Assembly (NCBI GenBank): GCA_035949375.1
Contig: DASZIG010000062.1
Span: 22,231 to 86,230 of the forward strand
Reading direction: 5' to 3'
Length of the DNA: 64,000 bases
Origin: Gp13-AA77 sp035949375
GTDB taxonomy: Bacteria; Acidobacteriota; Terriglobia; UBA7540
The notes under the pieces are model-generated. The model did not search any database. It saw only the letters and a list, made by a program, of their open reading frames with translations, and was not told the DNA's origin. This document shows positions 1 to 8,409 of this stretch, piece by piece (the first letter of the stretch is position 1; every line of letters starts with the position of its first letter). The position numbers and the translations under genes are program-made.

Positions 1-5
1 AGCCA

Positions 6-719
6 TTGACCGTGAGCTTCTCACGGAAGATTGTCTCTGAAGCGGTGGGGACGGCGTTGCTGCTAGCCGCCGTCGTGGGTTCCGGCATTATGGGGCAGAA
101 GTTGGCCGGCGGGAGCGTCGCGATAGCACTCCTGGCGAACACCCTGTCCACCGGAGCTGCTCTCACTGCGTTGATCCTGACGTTCGGCCCGATCTCCGGA
201 GCTCACTTCAATCCGGCTGTCACGCTGGCTGATGCCTCCCAGGGCGGCCTTCCATGGAGGGAAGTGCCGGGCTACATCACAGCTCAGATCTTCGGAGCTT
301 TTGCCGGAGTCGCTGCTGCCAATGCCATGTTTGGCGAGCCGCTGTTCTTTGCCTCCCACCACGCTCGTGCCGGGGGAGCCCAGATCTTCAGTGAGTTTGT
401 AGCCACGTTTGGTTTGCTCTCGGTGATTTGGGGGTGCGTGAGGCTTCGGGCTACTGCGGTACCCTTCGCTGTGGGCGCTTATATAATGGCGGCCTACTGG
501 TTCACAGCTTCAACTTCATTCGCCAACCCGGCGGTCACGCTGGCACGCTCTGCCAGCGATACGTTTGCCGGCATCCGCCTCGTGGACGTTCCAGGTTTCA
601 TCGTCGCCCAACTCGCAGGTGCGGGGGCGGCCACTTGGCTCTTCCGATGGCTCATTCCCTCGCTGCCGCGCAGTTCGCCTGCCGTGCTCGTCGCGCACAC
701 CGGCGCGGATCTAAGTTGA
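6..719 (+). CDS. MIP/aquaporin family channel, probable arsenite efflux channel (AqpS-like)
   Basis: A 237-residue six-helix channel of the aquaporin superfamily. Both half-helix signatures are present: NPA at residues 69-71 (in HFNPAVTL) and NPA at 174-176 (in FANPAVTLA). The reading frame opens with TTG at the very edge of the window, so the true start may lie upstream. The next gene encodes a thioredoxin-type arsenate reductase. In Sinorhizobium a channel of this type (AqpS) replaces ArsB/Acr3 and lets arsenite made by ArsC leave the cell down its gradient, and the same job is inferred here from the pairing. Water or glycerol facilitation cannot be excluded from sequence. An ArsR repressor would be expected just outside the window. 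Confidence 0.85.
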   Translation: MTVSFSRKIVSEAVGTALLLAAVVGSGIMGQKLAGGSVAIALLANTLSTGAALTALILTFGPISGAHFNPAVTLADASQGGLPWREVPGYITAQIFGAFAGVAAANAMFGEPLFFASHHARAGGAQIFSEFVATFGLLSVIWGCVRLRATAVPFAVGAYIMAAYWFTASTSFANPAVTLARSASDTFAGIRLVDVPGFIVAQLAGAGAATWLFRWLIPSLPRSSPAVLVAHTGADLS

Positions 720-762
720 GGCGTTCGTGTACAAGAAAAGAACGAAATCCCCGGAGATAAGC

Positions 763-1212
763 ATGACGACATCAAAGCCAAAAGTCTTGTTTCTTTGCAC
801 CGGAAATTCAGCCCGCAGCCAGATGGCCGAGGGTTACCTCCGGCACGTTGCGGGTGATCGGTTCGAAGCGCTCAGCGCCGGCATTGAGCCCCGAGGTCTA
901 AATCCGTTGGCGGTGGAAGCCATGGCCGAGATCGGCATCGATATCTCTCATCAGAAATCCAAAGACGTAGCGGTCTTTCTCGGGGAAAACATTCCCTACG
1001 TCGTCACCGTGTGCCACAACGCACGGGAGAAGTGTCCTATCTTTCCGCGTACTTTCAAGTTCCTTCACTGGGGTTTTGATGACCCGGCGGCGGCGCAGGG
1101 AACACACGATGAGCGCCTCGCAGTGTTCCGGCGCGTGCGTGACGAACTCGTCGAGAAAATTGGTAAAGAACTCCTGGCCGAACACGCTGAGAGCGGCACG
1201 CCGGCGTTCTGA
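763..1212 (+). CDS. arsC: Arsenate reductase, thioredoxin-coupled low-molecular-weight phosphatase type
   Basis: A 149-residue cytoplasmic enzyme that reduces arsenate to arsenite. The N-terminal P-loop CTGNSAR (residues 12-18) gives the nucleophilic Cys12. Cys84 and Cys91, in VTVC and EKCP, match the two further cysteines of the disulfide cascade in the Staphylococcus pI258 ArsC class, which is recycled by thioredoxin. The FDDP segment near residue 107 supplies the acid/base Asp. The ATG at 763 was chosen because GGAG lies six bases upstream; the frame is open back to a GTG at 727, which would add 12 unlikely residues. It follows the channel gene by 43 bases, so the two are probably co-transcribed. 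Confidence 0.92.
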   Translation: MTTSKPKVLFLCTGNSARSQMAEGYLRHVAGDRFEALSAGIEPRGLNPLAVEAMAEIGIDISHQKSKDVAVFLGENIPYVVTVCHNAREKCPIFPRTFKFLHWGFDDPAAAQGTHDERLAVFRRVRDELVEKIGKELLAEHAESGTPAF

Positions 1213-1303
1213 CTCCGTGCCCGGCTTTGTCAAACTGAAGATCCAGCTTTTGGATGATGACTCACCTTCGCTTCACTGCATAATCCGAGACCATGAGTCT
1301 GAT

Positions 1304-1777
1304 CTAGCGGGCGCTCCTTGCGGCTGAGGATGCCAGCCTGCGCAGCATCCAGAACAGCAGACATCCCATGGCCGCCCCGAGCAGGGTCCCCGATCCGATG
1401 CCGACCGTCAGGTGTCCGGCGAGGTGCGTGGCGGGGCTTTCCCCAAGCGTGAACCGTGGGGCGCTGTAGACGTTGAGGATGCCGGTGGCGAGAGTAAAGA
1501 CGATGGCGGCGGCGATGATCAATTGCTCCCAGCAGATCAGCAGAAAGACCGATACAATCACGCTGGTGTAGCTGCCGAAGCGCCGGCGGTAAATCATGAT
1601 GACGGCCAGCAGGATCGCAATCCTGCCGGCCAGGGTCACGCTGATGATGTGAAGGACCATCGGTGCAGCGCCGGCCGCGTATACGACGATGCGCAGAGCC
1701 CAGACAGCCGCCATCAGCGCAAACAGCGGCGCGAGCAGGCGCAGGTAGTCGCCGGGACCGTGCCCATCGATTCTCAT
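1304..1777 (-). CDS. Small integral membrane protein coupled to an RsbU-like phosphatase
   Basis: A 157-residue protein with about four hydrophobic helices (around residues 12-33, 38-62, 70-97 and 125-150) and no domain I recognise. Its ATG at 1777 overlaps the end of the phosphatase gene by four bases (ATGA), a classic sign of translational coupling. The frame stays open far upstream inside the phosphatase gene, but that part is antisense-like shadow. The tight coupling suggests it works with the phosphatase at the membrane, perhaps as sensor or anchor; that is inference. It converges on the arsenate reductase across a 91-base gap in which I see nothing. Confidence 0.75.
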   Translation of the reverse strand: MRIDGHGPGDYLRLLAPLFALMAAVWALRIVVYAAGAAPMVLHIISVTLAGRIAILLAVIMIYRRRFGSYTSVIVSVFLLICWEQLIIAAAIVFTLATGILNVYSAPRFTLGESPATHLAGHLTVGIGSGTLLGAAMGCLLFWMLRRLASSAARSAR

Positions 1778-2712
1778 AATCCCTCCTGCGCCGCGCCGGA
1801 GGCCCTGACGAGCAGGAGTGTCATGTCGTCCTCCGGCTCCCGCCCGGACCAGTCGTGCACGGCGGTGAGGACGGCCTGCTGGATGTCGGCCAGGGGCTTC
1901 TCGCGCTGTGCGGCGATCAACGCTTCCAGGCGCGATTCGCCGAAAGGCTCCGCCTCCATAATGCCGGCCTCGGTGATTCCGTCCGAGTACAGCACCACCA
2001 GGTCGCCCGGATCGAGCGTTACGACCCCGGCGCAAAAGGACGAGTCCGCGAACAACCCGATAGGTACCCCGCCGCAGTCCAATCGCCGGCAGCCGTGCGC
2101 GCGGCCGGCAAGGATCGGCGTGGTGTGCCCGGCATTGACGTAGGTCAGGCGGCGCCCGGCGCGGTCCCACTCGCCGTAGAAGAGGGTGGCGAACATCTGA
2201 GCTTCGGTGAAGCGGCAAAGGTGCCGATTGAGCTGGGAGCAGAGTTCGGCGGGCGAATGGCCGCCCTCCACCAGGATGCGCAGCCCGGCGTGGACGTTTG
2301 ACATCAGGAGCGCTGCCGACAGACCCTTGCCGCTCACGTCGGCAATGGCGAAAATCAGCCGGCCGTCGCTCATCTCCAGCACGTCGTAGTAATCGCCGCT
2401 GATTCCGGCCGCCGGGACGCAAACGGCCGAGAACTCGAGGCCCGAATCGAGCGGAAACTGGCGCGGAAACAGGGCGCGCTGGACTTCGCGCGCGAAATTG
2501 AGCTCGGCTTCTTTGCGGGCGAGCTCGCGGCGGCTGGCCCGAAGCTGATCCTGCACCTGGTAGAGCGCCATGCCGAGCACGCCCACCGCGGTGGTGCCCG
2601 CGAAGGTCAGGCCCCAGGTGACCATCGCCGATTGGGCCAGCAGCCCGCGGCCGGCGTAGAGCAGCACGCCCGCGCCCACAAGAAAGCTGGCGAGATAGAT
2701 CTTGTCGCGCAT
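1774..2712 (-). CDS. Membrane-anchored PP2C-type (SpoIIE/RsbU-like) protein serine phosphatase
   Basis: 312 residues. Two N-terminal membrane helices (about 6-26 and 30-52) lead through a short charged coiled coil (52-75) into an RsbU/SpoIIE phosphatase domain (about 85-305). Metal-binding and fold motifs are visible: GDYYD, ADVSGKG, NAGHTTP, LYSDGITE and EDDMTLL. Proteins of this family dephosphorylate anti-anti-sigma (STAS) proteins in partner-switching pathways. No STAS protein or RsbW-type kinase is encoded nearby, so the target must be elsewhere. The ATG at 2712 is the first plausible start after a divergent intergenic region shared with the PadR gene. Confidence 0.88.
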   Translation of the reverse strand: MRDKIYLASFLVGAGVLLYAGRGLLAQSAMVTWGLTFAGTTAVGVLGMALYQVQDQLRASRRELARKEAELNFAREVQRALFPRQFPLDSGLEFSAVCVPAAGISGDYYDVLEMSDGRLIFAIADVSGKGLSAALLMSNVHAGLRILVEGGHSPAELCSQLNRHLCRFTEAQMFATLFYGEWDRAGRRLTYVNAGHTTPILAGRAHGCRRLDCGGVPIGLFADSSFCAGVVTLDPGDLVVLYSDGITEAGIMEAEPFGESRLEALIAAQREKPLADIQQAVLTAVHDWSGREPEDDMTLLLVRASGAAQEGL

Positions 2713-2885
2713 CGACCAGCACAGTCTGAATCAAGCGGGCCGGTCTGGCAAGCGCAGAATCGGCGACGACGTGGGTGGGGGGCAACTGACTGAATAGCAA
2801 CGCTCCCGGAAGGCGTCAAGGAGGGTTTTCAATGCCACCGGCCCACCCCGCGGTTTCGTCTTTGGTAATCCGGCCAATTAGCTGG

Positions 2886-2914
2886 TAGACATCCTACACA
2901 ATACAGCGTAGAAT
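2886..2914 (+). promoter_or_regulatory. Probable sigma-70 promoter of the padR-permease operon
   Basis: A TAGACA hexamer (2886-2891), a 17-base spacer and TAGAAT (2909-2914) place transcription initiation about 7 bases further on, within a few bases of the PadR ATG at 2924. No Shine-Dalgarno sequence precedes that ATG, so the message may be leaderless. The 7-mer CTACACA occurs at 2894-2900 and again at 2917-2923, flanking the -10 element at a 23-base offset, and could be the PadR operator. Confidence 0.5.
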
Positions 2915-2923
2915 GGCTACACA

Positions 2924-3280
2924 ATGAAGAACAACGCACCGTCGCGTGTAGAGCTCCTGCAGGGCACGCTTGACGTGCTCATCCTACGAACCTTGATGGC
3001 AGGGCCCAGCCACGGCCACGCAATCGCCAAACACATTCAGCGGACTTCGGAAGATCTCCTGCAGGTCGAGACCGGCTCTCTCTACCCGGCCCTTCACCGG
3101 CTGGAGGCGAAGGGCTGGATCGGGGCCTCCTGGAATCTGTCCGATAAGGGCAAGCGTGCCAGGTACTATCGCCTCACGGCTCTTGGGCGCAAACAACTGG
3201 CCAGGGAGCAATCCAAATGGCAGGCGTTCTCCCGCGCCATGGGTTTGATCTTGAACCCGGTCGATCAGGAGGGGCAATGA
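2924..3280 (+). CDS. PadR family transcriptional regulator
   Basis: 118 residues with the PadR winged-helix domain: LLQGTLDVLILRTL at the N-terminus, the recognition region TGSLYPALHRLEAKGWI, and the wing KRARYYRLTALGRKQL. PadR proteins usually repress their own operon until bound by a ligand. This one overlaps the permease downstream by four bases (ATGA), the standard arrangement for PadR/ADOP pairs in Acidobacteria, so it most likely controls that permease. The start at 2924 is fixed by homology (MKNNAPSRVELLQGTL) despite the missing ribosome binding site. Confidence 0.93.
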   Translation: MKNNAPSRVELLQGTLDVLILRTLMAGPSHGHAIAKHIQRTSEDLLQVETGSLYPALHRLEAKGWIGASWNLSDKGKRARYYRLTALGRKQLAREQSKWQAFSRAMGLILNPVDQEGQ

Positions 3281-6012
3281 CATCGTTCTTTCGCAAATTG
3301 AGGTGGTTGCTCCGGCGCCGGCGGAAGGAAGCCGAGCTTGGGGAGGAGCTCCAGTTCCACCTGGATGAGGAAGCCGGCGAGCGCCGGGCGCAAGGTCTGG
3401 CGGGCGAAGAAGCGCGATGCGCCGCCCGCCGGGAATTGGGAAACGTCGCTCTCATACAGGAGGACACACGCGCCACGTGGACCTGGACATTCGGGGAACA
3501 ACTTTTGCAGGACTTGCGCTACGGCCTGCGCATTTTGGCCGCCAACAAGACGTTCAGCGCGATGGCGATCCTGTCGCTCGCCCTGGGAATCGGCGCCAAC
3601 ACAGCCATCTTCAGCTTCATGGATTCGATCCTGCTGCGTTCGCTGCCGGTGCCCGATCCTCAGTCCCTCGTGATGCTGAGCTGGCATACCCCGCACCGCG
3701 ACATGCACGGCACCAACCGGCATGACGATAGCTTCAACGACCCGAGCGGAGGATTCGTCGGCGGGTTTTTCTCCTACCCGGCGTTCGAGCTCTTCCGCAG
3801 GAACGACTCGGTTTTCTCGATCGTCTTCGGATATCAAGGCGCCGGCGATCTCAACCTGACATGCCGGGGCCACGCCGAGCTCGCAAGCACAGAATACGTG
3901 TCCGCCGACTATTTCGGGGGGCTCGGGATCCCGCCGGCCGCCGGGCGACTGATCGCCCCGGATGACGATCGCGCGGGCGCCCCGGCTGTCGCCGTCATCA
4001 GCTTCGCCTTGAGTCAAACATGGTTTGGTGGACCTGAAAAGGCGCCTGGGCAATCGATTCAGATCAAAAATCAGCCCTTCTCCGTGATCGGAGTCGCTCC
4101 ACGCGAGTTCTTTGGCGTCGATCCCGACAGCCCCCCGGATGTCTATGTTCCGATGCACGCCAATCTGCTTCTGGAGGACCGGAAGCACTCCGCAGCCACG
4201 TACTTCGACCCGATGTACGATTGGGTCGTGCCCATGGCGCGTTTGCGTTCCGGCGTCAGCGCGAAGCAGGCGCAAGCCGCACTGGCCGGCGAGTTCTTCG
4301 AATGGGCGCGCGCCGCGGACCCGAAGCGCCAGGCGGTGGACATTCCCACTCTGGTTGTCAGGGAAGGTTCGGGCGGCCTCGACAGCCTGCGGCGGACCTA
4401 TTCGAAGCCGCTATATATCCTGCTGACGCTGGTGGGTCTCATTCTCGGCATCGCCTGCGCGAATATCGCCAACCTCCTCCTGGCGCGCGCCGCAGCTCGG
4501 AGGCGTGAGATCGCACTCCGGATGAGCCTGGGGGCGGGACGGTTTCGGATCATCCGCCAGCTCCTCACCGAGAGCGTCCTGCTCGCGCTGCTGGGCGGCG
4601 CCCTCGGTGTCGCGTTCGCCGTCTGGGGAATTCGCTTTTTGACCTTGCTGCTGGCCAATGGACAACAAAACTTCACCTTGCGCGCGGAATTGAACTGGCA
4701 CGTGCTGGTCGTGGCAGCCGGGCTCTCCTTGTTGACTGGGATGCTCTTCGGACTTGCTCCAGCGCTCCAGTCGACGCGGATGGACTCAATGCCGGCGCTC
4801 AAGGAATCGCGGACCGGTGAACCGCGTGGGCGCGGGTTTCGCCACCTCGGCCTCGGCCGCATCCTGCTGGTCTCGCAAATCACCGTCACTTTTTTGATCC
4901 TGGTCGCGGCCGGCCTGTTCGTGCGAACCCTCTCGAATCTGTCATCCATTCCACTCGGATTCAATCCGGAAAACGTGTTGACGTTCCAGCTGGATGCTCG
5001 CCAGGCCGGACACAAAGACCCCGAGATCGTCGCCTTCTACAACAATCTTCGGACGCAGTTCAGCGCCATCCCGGGCGTCCGCGCCGCCACCGCGTCGAAC
5101 CAGACACTGATCGGAGAGGGCACCAGCGAAACGGGGGTCAGCATTTCCGGCACCGAACCCGAGGACACCCGCATTCTGACCGTCGGGCCCGACTTCTTCA
5201 CCACCATGCAGATTCCCCTGCTGATGGGTCGCGAAATCGACGAGCGCGACCGGCCTGGCTCCCCCATGGTCGCGGTCGTGAACGAGGCGTTTGCCGGAAG
5301 AGGTTTCGGCGGTCGGACTCCTCTGGGCCAGCACCTGCGTCTCGGGAACGAATGTCCAAAATGCGACATCGAGATCGTGGGCGTGTCCGCCAATGCGCTC
5401 TATGGCGACCTCAAGGGAACCGTGCAGCCGACAGTCTATCTGCCATTCGCGCAGGGCGGCTGGGGGCTCGTGCAAGAGATGGTGTACGAGTTGCGGACCG
5501 CAGGCAACCCGCTCGGCTATGTCCAAGCCGTGCGCGATCTGGTTCAGCGGGCGGACCAGCGCCTGCCGTTGTCCGAGGTGAAAAGCCAAAGCGCGTGGAT
5601 CGACCAGACCATCAATCAGGAGGTCACATTTGCCCGCCTGTCCACCGCGTTTGCGCTTCTCGCGCTCGGGATTGCCTGCGTGGGCCTCTACGGAGCCATG
5701 TCCTACACGGTCGCCCGCCGGACGAGTGAAATCGGCATCCGGATGGCGCTCGGTGCGCAACGCAGCCGGGTGGTCTGGATGGTCCTCCGCGAGGTGGCTC
5801 TACTCGCGGCGGCCGGGCTCGCGATCAGTGTGCCGATAGCCTTTGCGGCGTCCAAGCTGGTGGAATCGTTTCTGTTCGGGATGAGACCGAACGATCCGCT
5901 CGCTTTGATTGGGTCAGCGGTGACCCTGGTGGCTGCGGCGATTCTGGCTGGCTACCTGCCTGCCCGAAACGCCTCTCGAATCGATCCGATGATCGCATTG
6001 CGGCACGAGTAA
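3277..6012 (+). CDS. ADOP-family FtsX/MacB-like permease
   Basis: 911 residues. The first ~60 residues form the charged permease-prefix helix pair (EELQFHLDEEAGERRAQGL). Then follow a duplicated MacB-type unit: membrane helix, large periplasmic core domain, three helices around 390-500, a second periplasmic domain, and a C-terminal FtsX triplet ending in YLPARNASRIDPMIALRHE. This is the acidobacterial duplicated orphan permease family; no ATPase gene is present here, and the transported or sensed substrate is unknown for the family. ATG 3277 is preceded by AGGAGG at 3267-3272 and overlaps the PadR stop, so translation is coupled. It may act with a MacB-type ATPase encoded elsewhere, or as a mechanotransmission subunit. 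Confidence 0.92.
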   Translation: MTSFFRKLRWLLRRRRKEAELGEELQFHLDEEAGERRAQGLAGEEARCAARRELGNVALIQEDTRATWTWTFGEQLLQDLRYGLRILAANKTFSAMAILSLALGIGANTAIFSFMDSILLRSLPVPDPQSLVMLSWHTPHRDMHGTNRHDDSFNDPSGGFVGGFFSYPAFELFRRNDSVFSIVFGYQGAGDLNLTCRGHAELASTEYVSADYFGGLGIPPAAGRLIAPDDDRAGAPAVAVISFALSQTWFGGPEKAPGQSIQIKNQPFSVIGVAPREFFGVDPDSPPDVYVPMHANLLLEDRKHSAATYFDPMYDWVVPMARLRSGVSAKQAQAALAGEFFEWARAADPKRQAVDIPTLVVREGSGGLDSLRRTYSKPLYILLTLVGLILGIACANIANLLLARAAARRREIALRMSLGAGRFRIIRQLLTESVLLALLGGALGVAFAVWGIRFLTLLLANGQQNFTLRAELNWHVLVVAAGLSLLTGMLFGLAPALQSTRMDSMPALKESRTGEPRGRGFRHLGLGRILLVSQITVTFLILVAAGLFVRTLSNLSSIPLGFNPENVLTFQLDARQAGHKDPEIVAFYNNLRTQFSAIPGVRAATASNQTLIGEGTSETGVSISGTEPEDTRILTVGPDFFTTMQIPLLMGREIDERDRPGSPMVAVVNEAFAGRGFGGRTPLGQHLRLGNECPKCDIEIVGVSANALYGDLKGTVQPTVYLPFAQGGWGLVQEMVYELRTAGNPLGYVQAVRDLVQRADQRLPLSEVKSQSAWIDQTINQEVTFARLSTAFALLALGIACVGLYGAMSYTVARRTSEIGIRMALGAQRSRVVWMVLREVALLAAAGLAISVPIAFAASKLVESFLFGMRPNDPLALIGSAVTLVAAAILAGYLPARNASRIDPMIALRHE

Positions 6013-6140
6013 GGGCCAGCCGCCTCCAGTTCTGGATTGAGGGTCCATACGTCGCGTGGCTGGGAGACGCGTACTGCTGCGCCTGCTGTGCGGATCCCTT
6101 ATGGTGAGGCGGGCGTATCGCGATTGCGCTACACATGTTT

Positions 6141-6186
6141 GCGCGGGTGGCGCCGACATGAAAAGCAATGCCGTCGCCACCCGCGT
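6141..6186. terminator. GC-rich hairpin between convergent genes
   Basis: GCGGGTGGCG (6143-6152) and its exact reverse complement CGCCACCCGC (6175-6184) are separated by 22 bases; the pairing extends two more bases outward, one of them a G-T wobble. It lies in the 220-base gap where the permease gene and the lectin gene converge, so a bidirectional transcription barrier is the simplest reading. There is no T-run, so it is not a canonical intrinsic terminator. Confidence 0.4.
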
Positions 6187-6232
6187 CTCGCCAAGTCTGA
6201 TCAAGTTTGGTGCTTGCTGCAGCCTGCTATGG

Positions 6233-7393
6233 TTAATAAGGAGATTGGTAGATAACTGACGGACCGTTCCATGCACCCCCGCCATCGACCCAGAAGAGGT
6301 CCAGGTTTCCCCATTGATCAGTCATGAACACATCGGTTTGGTTGAGGCCGACTTGCTGGCCGACCGCGAGCGGGGTTCCAGGCTCCACAGCAAGGCCGGC
6401 AGGGCCGATCTTCTGCGGGCCTCCCCATGCGCCCCCGCCGTCGACCCAAAAAACGTCCAACTGGTCGTTGGCATCAACTGCGAAAACATCGGTCTGGTTG
6501 AGGCCGAATTGCTGGGACGCTACGATGCGGCTTAAGCGCGGGATAAGCCCGGAGACGCCGATCTTTCCCGGCCCCCCCCATGCACCCGCCCCGTCTGCCC
6601 AGAAAACGTCCAACTGATTGTTGTTATCAACCAGGAACAGGTCAGTCTGATTGAGGCCGATTTGCTGGGACACCGCGAGGGGGGTAAACTGTTCCGAGGC
6701 AAGCCCGGGAGCGCCGATCGACTTCGGTCCTTGCCATGCGCCCCCGCCGACGGCCCAAAATTCCTTCAACTGGCTGCTGGCGTCAACCACGAACACATCG
6801 GTCTGGTAAAGGCCGACTTGCCGGCCCGCTGTGATGTAGCCATATGAACCCGACTCAAACACAGGTGCGCCGATCTTTTGCGGCCCTTGCCAGGCGCCAC
6901 CACCGGCGGCCCAGAAAACGTCCAACTGGCCGTTCTTATCAACCGCGAAAACATCGGTCTGATTGAGGCCGAATTGCTCGGACACGGCGATGTAGGCTCC
7001 AGGCATGAAAAGCCCGGAGGGGCCGATCTTTTCCGGGCCCTGCCAGGCGCCACCGCCGGCGACCCAGAAAACGTTCAATTGGCCGTTTTCATCAATTCCG
7101 AAAACATCGGTCTGGTTGAGGCCGAATTGCTGGGACGCCGCGATGTTGCCCCCAGCCAAGAAAGTGTCGGGGCCGACCTTTTCCGGTCCCTGCCAGCCAC
7201 CCGTGCCGGCCCAAAACACATTCAACGTACCGTTGATATCGAACGTGAACAGATCCGTTTGGTTCAGGCCGGCTTGCGGCGCAACTGCCATGTTGCCACC
7301 GGGATAAAGGCCCTGCGCGTGCGCACTGGCCGCTGCCATGCATGCAATCATCAAGCCCGCGGCCGCTGTGTATACTTTTTCTTTGACGTTCAT
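6233..7393 (-). CDS. Exported seven-repeat lectin-like beta-propeller protein
   Basis: 386 residues. A Sec signal peptide (MNVKEKVYTAAAGLMIACM... cut after SAHA, about residue 23) is followed by seven repeats of about 50 residues that fill the mature protein. Each carries QxGLNQTDVF, then GxLxVFW, then GGGAWxGPxxIG. Seven such blades are expected to close a seven-bladed propeller like the PLL/fucose-lectin families, where conserved Trp residues bind sugars between blades; sugar binding is inference. ATG 7393 was chosen because AAGGAG stands seven bases upstream and the signal peptide starts there; the frame runs open to 7483. The last blade ends at the stop without a C-terminal anchor, so the protein is probably periplasmic or secreted. 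Confidence 0.8.
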   Translation of the reverse strand: MNVKEKVYTAAAGLMIACMAAASAHAQGLYPGGNMAVAPQAGLNQTDLFTFDINGTLNVFWAGTGGWQGPEKVGPDTFLAGGNIAASQQFGLNQTDVFGIDENGQLNVFWVAGGGAWQGPEKIGPSGLFMPGAYIAVSEQFGLNQTDVFAVDKNGQLDVFWAAGGGAWQGPQKIGAPVFESGSYGYITAGRQVGLYQTDVFVVDASSQLKEFWAVGGGAWQGPKSIGAPGLASEQFTPLAVSQQIGLNQTDLFLVDNNNQLDVFWADGAGAWGGPGKIGVSGLIPRLSRIVASQQFGLNQTDVFAVDANDQLDVFWVDGGGAWGGPQKIGPAGLAVEPGTPLAVGQQVGLNQTDVFMTDQWGNLDLFWVDGGGAWNGPSVIYQSPY

Positions 7394-7839
7394 CTTCTTT
7401 CTCCTTTTTTGTTTTGTTTTCTCGTGCTTCCGCAGTGAATGCCCGAACCAGTCCTCTGGCCGCCTGGGCGGGTGGAAGCACACGCATGGTCCCGCCCAGA
7501 TGGCCTGTGGCCTTTAAGAATGTTTCGAAACCCTGTGGCGCCGGCTGGTGGGTGACAACTTGCATGTGCAACCAAGGCCAGCAATGCCGGACGCCCGGGC
7601 GGCCTGATCTTTCATCCGCCCTCGATCACACAAGCGCAGGTTTCGGGTGAAACCCATCACAAAGGCCGTCTTTTTTTTGCAGACTGCGCCAGCCCAAGCA
7701 GTCCTGGTCAGGACGGCACACCGAGCTCGGCCCCAATGGGCAACTCGCGAGCGATCAATTGAGCCTTGAAATGCGCGGGAGAATCCATCCGCTACCCATT
7801 GTGAAAATGGGATATAGTGGAACACCCCGGGGTCCGGGA
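7394..7839. other. Divergent intergenic region, no gene seen
   Basis: 446 bases between the lectin-like gene (minus) and the sigma factor gene (plus). I see no convincing coding sequence. A TATAGT at 7813-7818, 21 bases before the sigma-factor ATG, could serve as a -10 element, but no good -35 is found at the right distance. Confidence 0.3.
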
Positions 7840-8409
7840 ATGACCACACAACCAATCACTCGCCTGCTCATTGAATGGAGCGCAGGGAACGAACTGGCGC
7901 TCGAGCAATTGACCCCCTTGGTGTATGAGGAACTGCGAAAGTTGGCCGGCCGTTATCTGAGCCGCGAGCGGCCGGACCACACGCTACAGCCCACCGCCCT
8001 GGTTCACGAAGCCTACTTGCGGCTGGTGGATCAAGACCATCAAAACTGGGAAAGCCGGTCGCACTTCTATGGCGTAGCTGCGCACCTGATGCGCCTCATT
8101 CTGGTGGACTGGGCACGCAAGGCGCGGGCCGGCAAGCGCGGCTCGGCACCGCGCCGCTTACCGCTCGAAGACGTGGCCGAGGCCTCCGCCCATCGGCCCG
8201 AGGCGATGATCGCTCTCGACGATGCCCTGACCGGCCTGAATAACATAGACCCGAGAAAGGCCAGGATCATCGAGCTGCGGTACTTCGGCGGGATGACCGT
8301 CGAGGAAGTTGCGCGCAGCCTCTCGATTTCGACGGCCACGGTAGAACGGGAAACCCGGATCGCCCAGACGTGGCTTTCCAGCGAATTGAAGGGCGGCGCG
8401 ACCGCATGA
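7840..8409 (+). CDS. ECF-family RNA polymerase sigma factor (acidobacterial/planctomycete ECF type)
   Basis: 189 residues. It belongs to the ECF group beginning with ITRLLIEWSAGNELALEQLTP-like sequence. Region 2 includes LQPTALVHEAYLRLV and HFYGVAAHLMRLILVDWARK. Region 4 holds the helix-turn-helix MTVEEVARSLSISTATVERE. There is no anti-sigma gene; instead the stop overlaps the start of a receptor-like Ser/Thr kinase by four bases. This pairing is very common in the phylum and suggests the kinase controls the sigma factor by phosphorylation. The ATG at 7840 fits the family N-terminus; an in-frame start at 7759 would add 27 residues without family support. Confidence 0.9.
   Translation: MTTQPITRLLIEWSAGNELALEQLTPLVYEELRKLAGRYLSRERPDHTLQPTALVHEAYLRLVDQDHQNWESRSHFYGVAAHLMRLILVDWARKARAGKRGSAPRRLPLEDVAEASAHRPEAMIALDDALTGLNNIDPRKARIIELRYFGGMTVEEVARSLSISTATVERETRIAQTWLSSELKGGATA

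Noticed and set aside
1412..2143. 243-residue plus-strand frame over the phosphatase region
   Set aside because: Its coding potential comes from antisense of the phosphatase and membrane protein genes, both clear on the minus strand.
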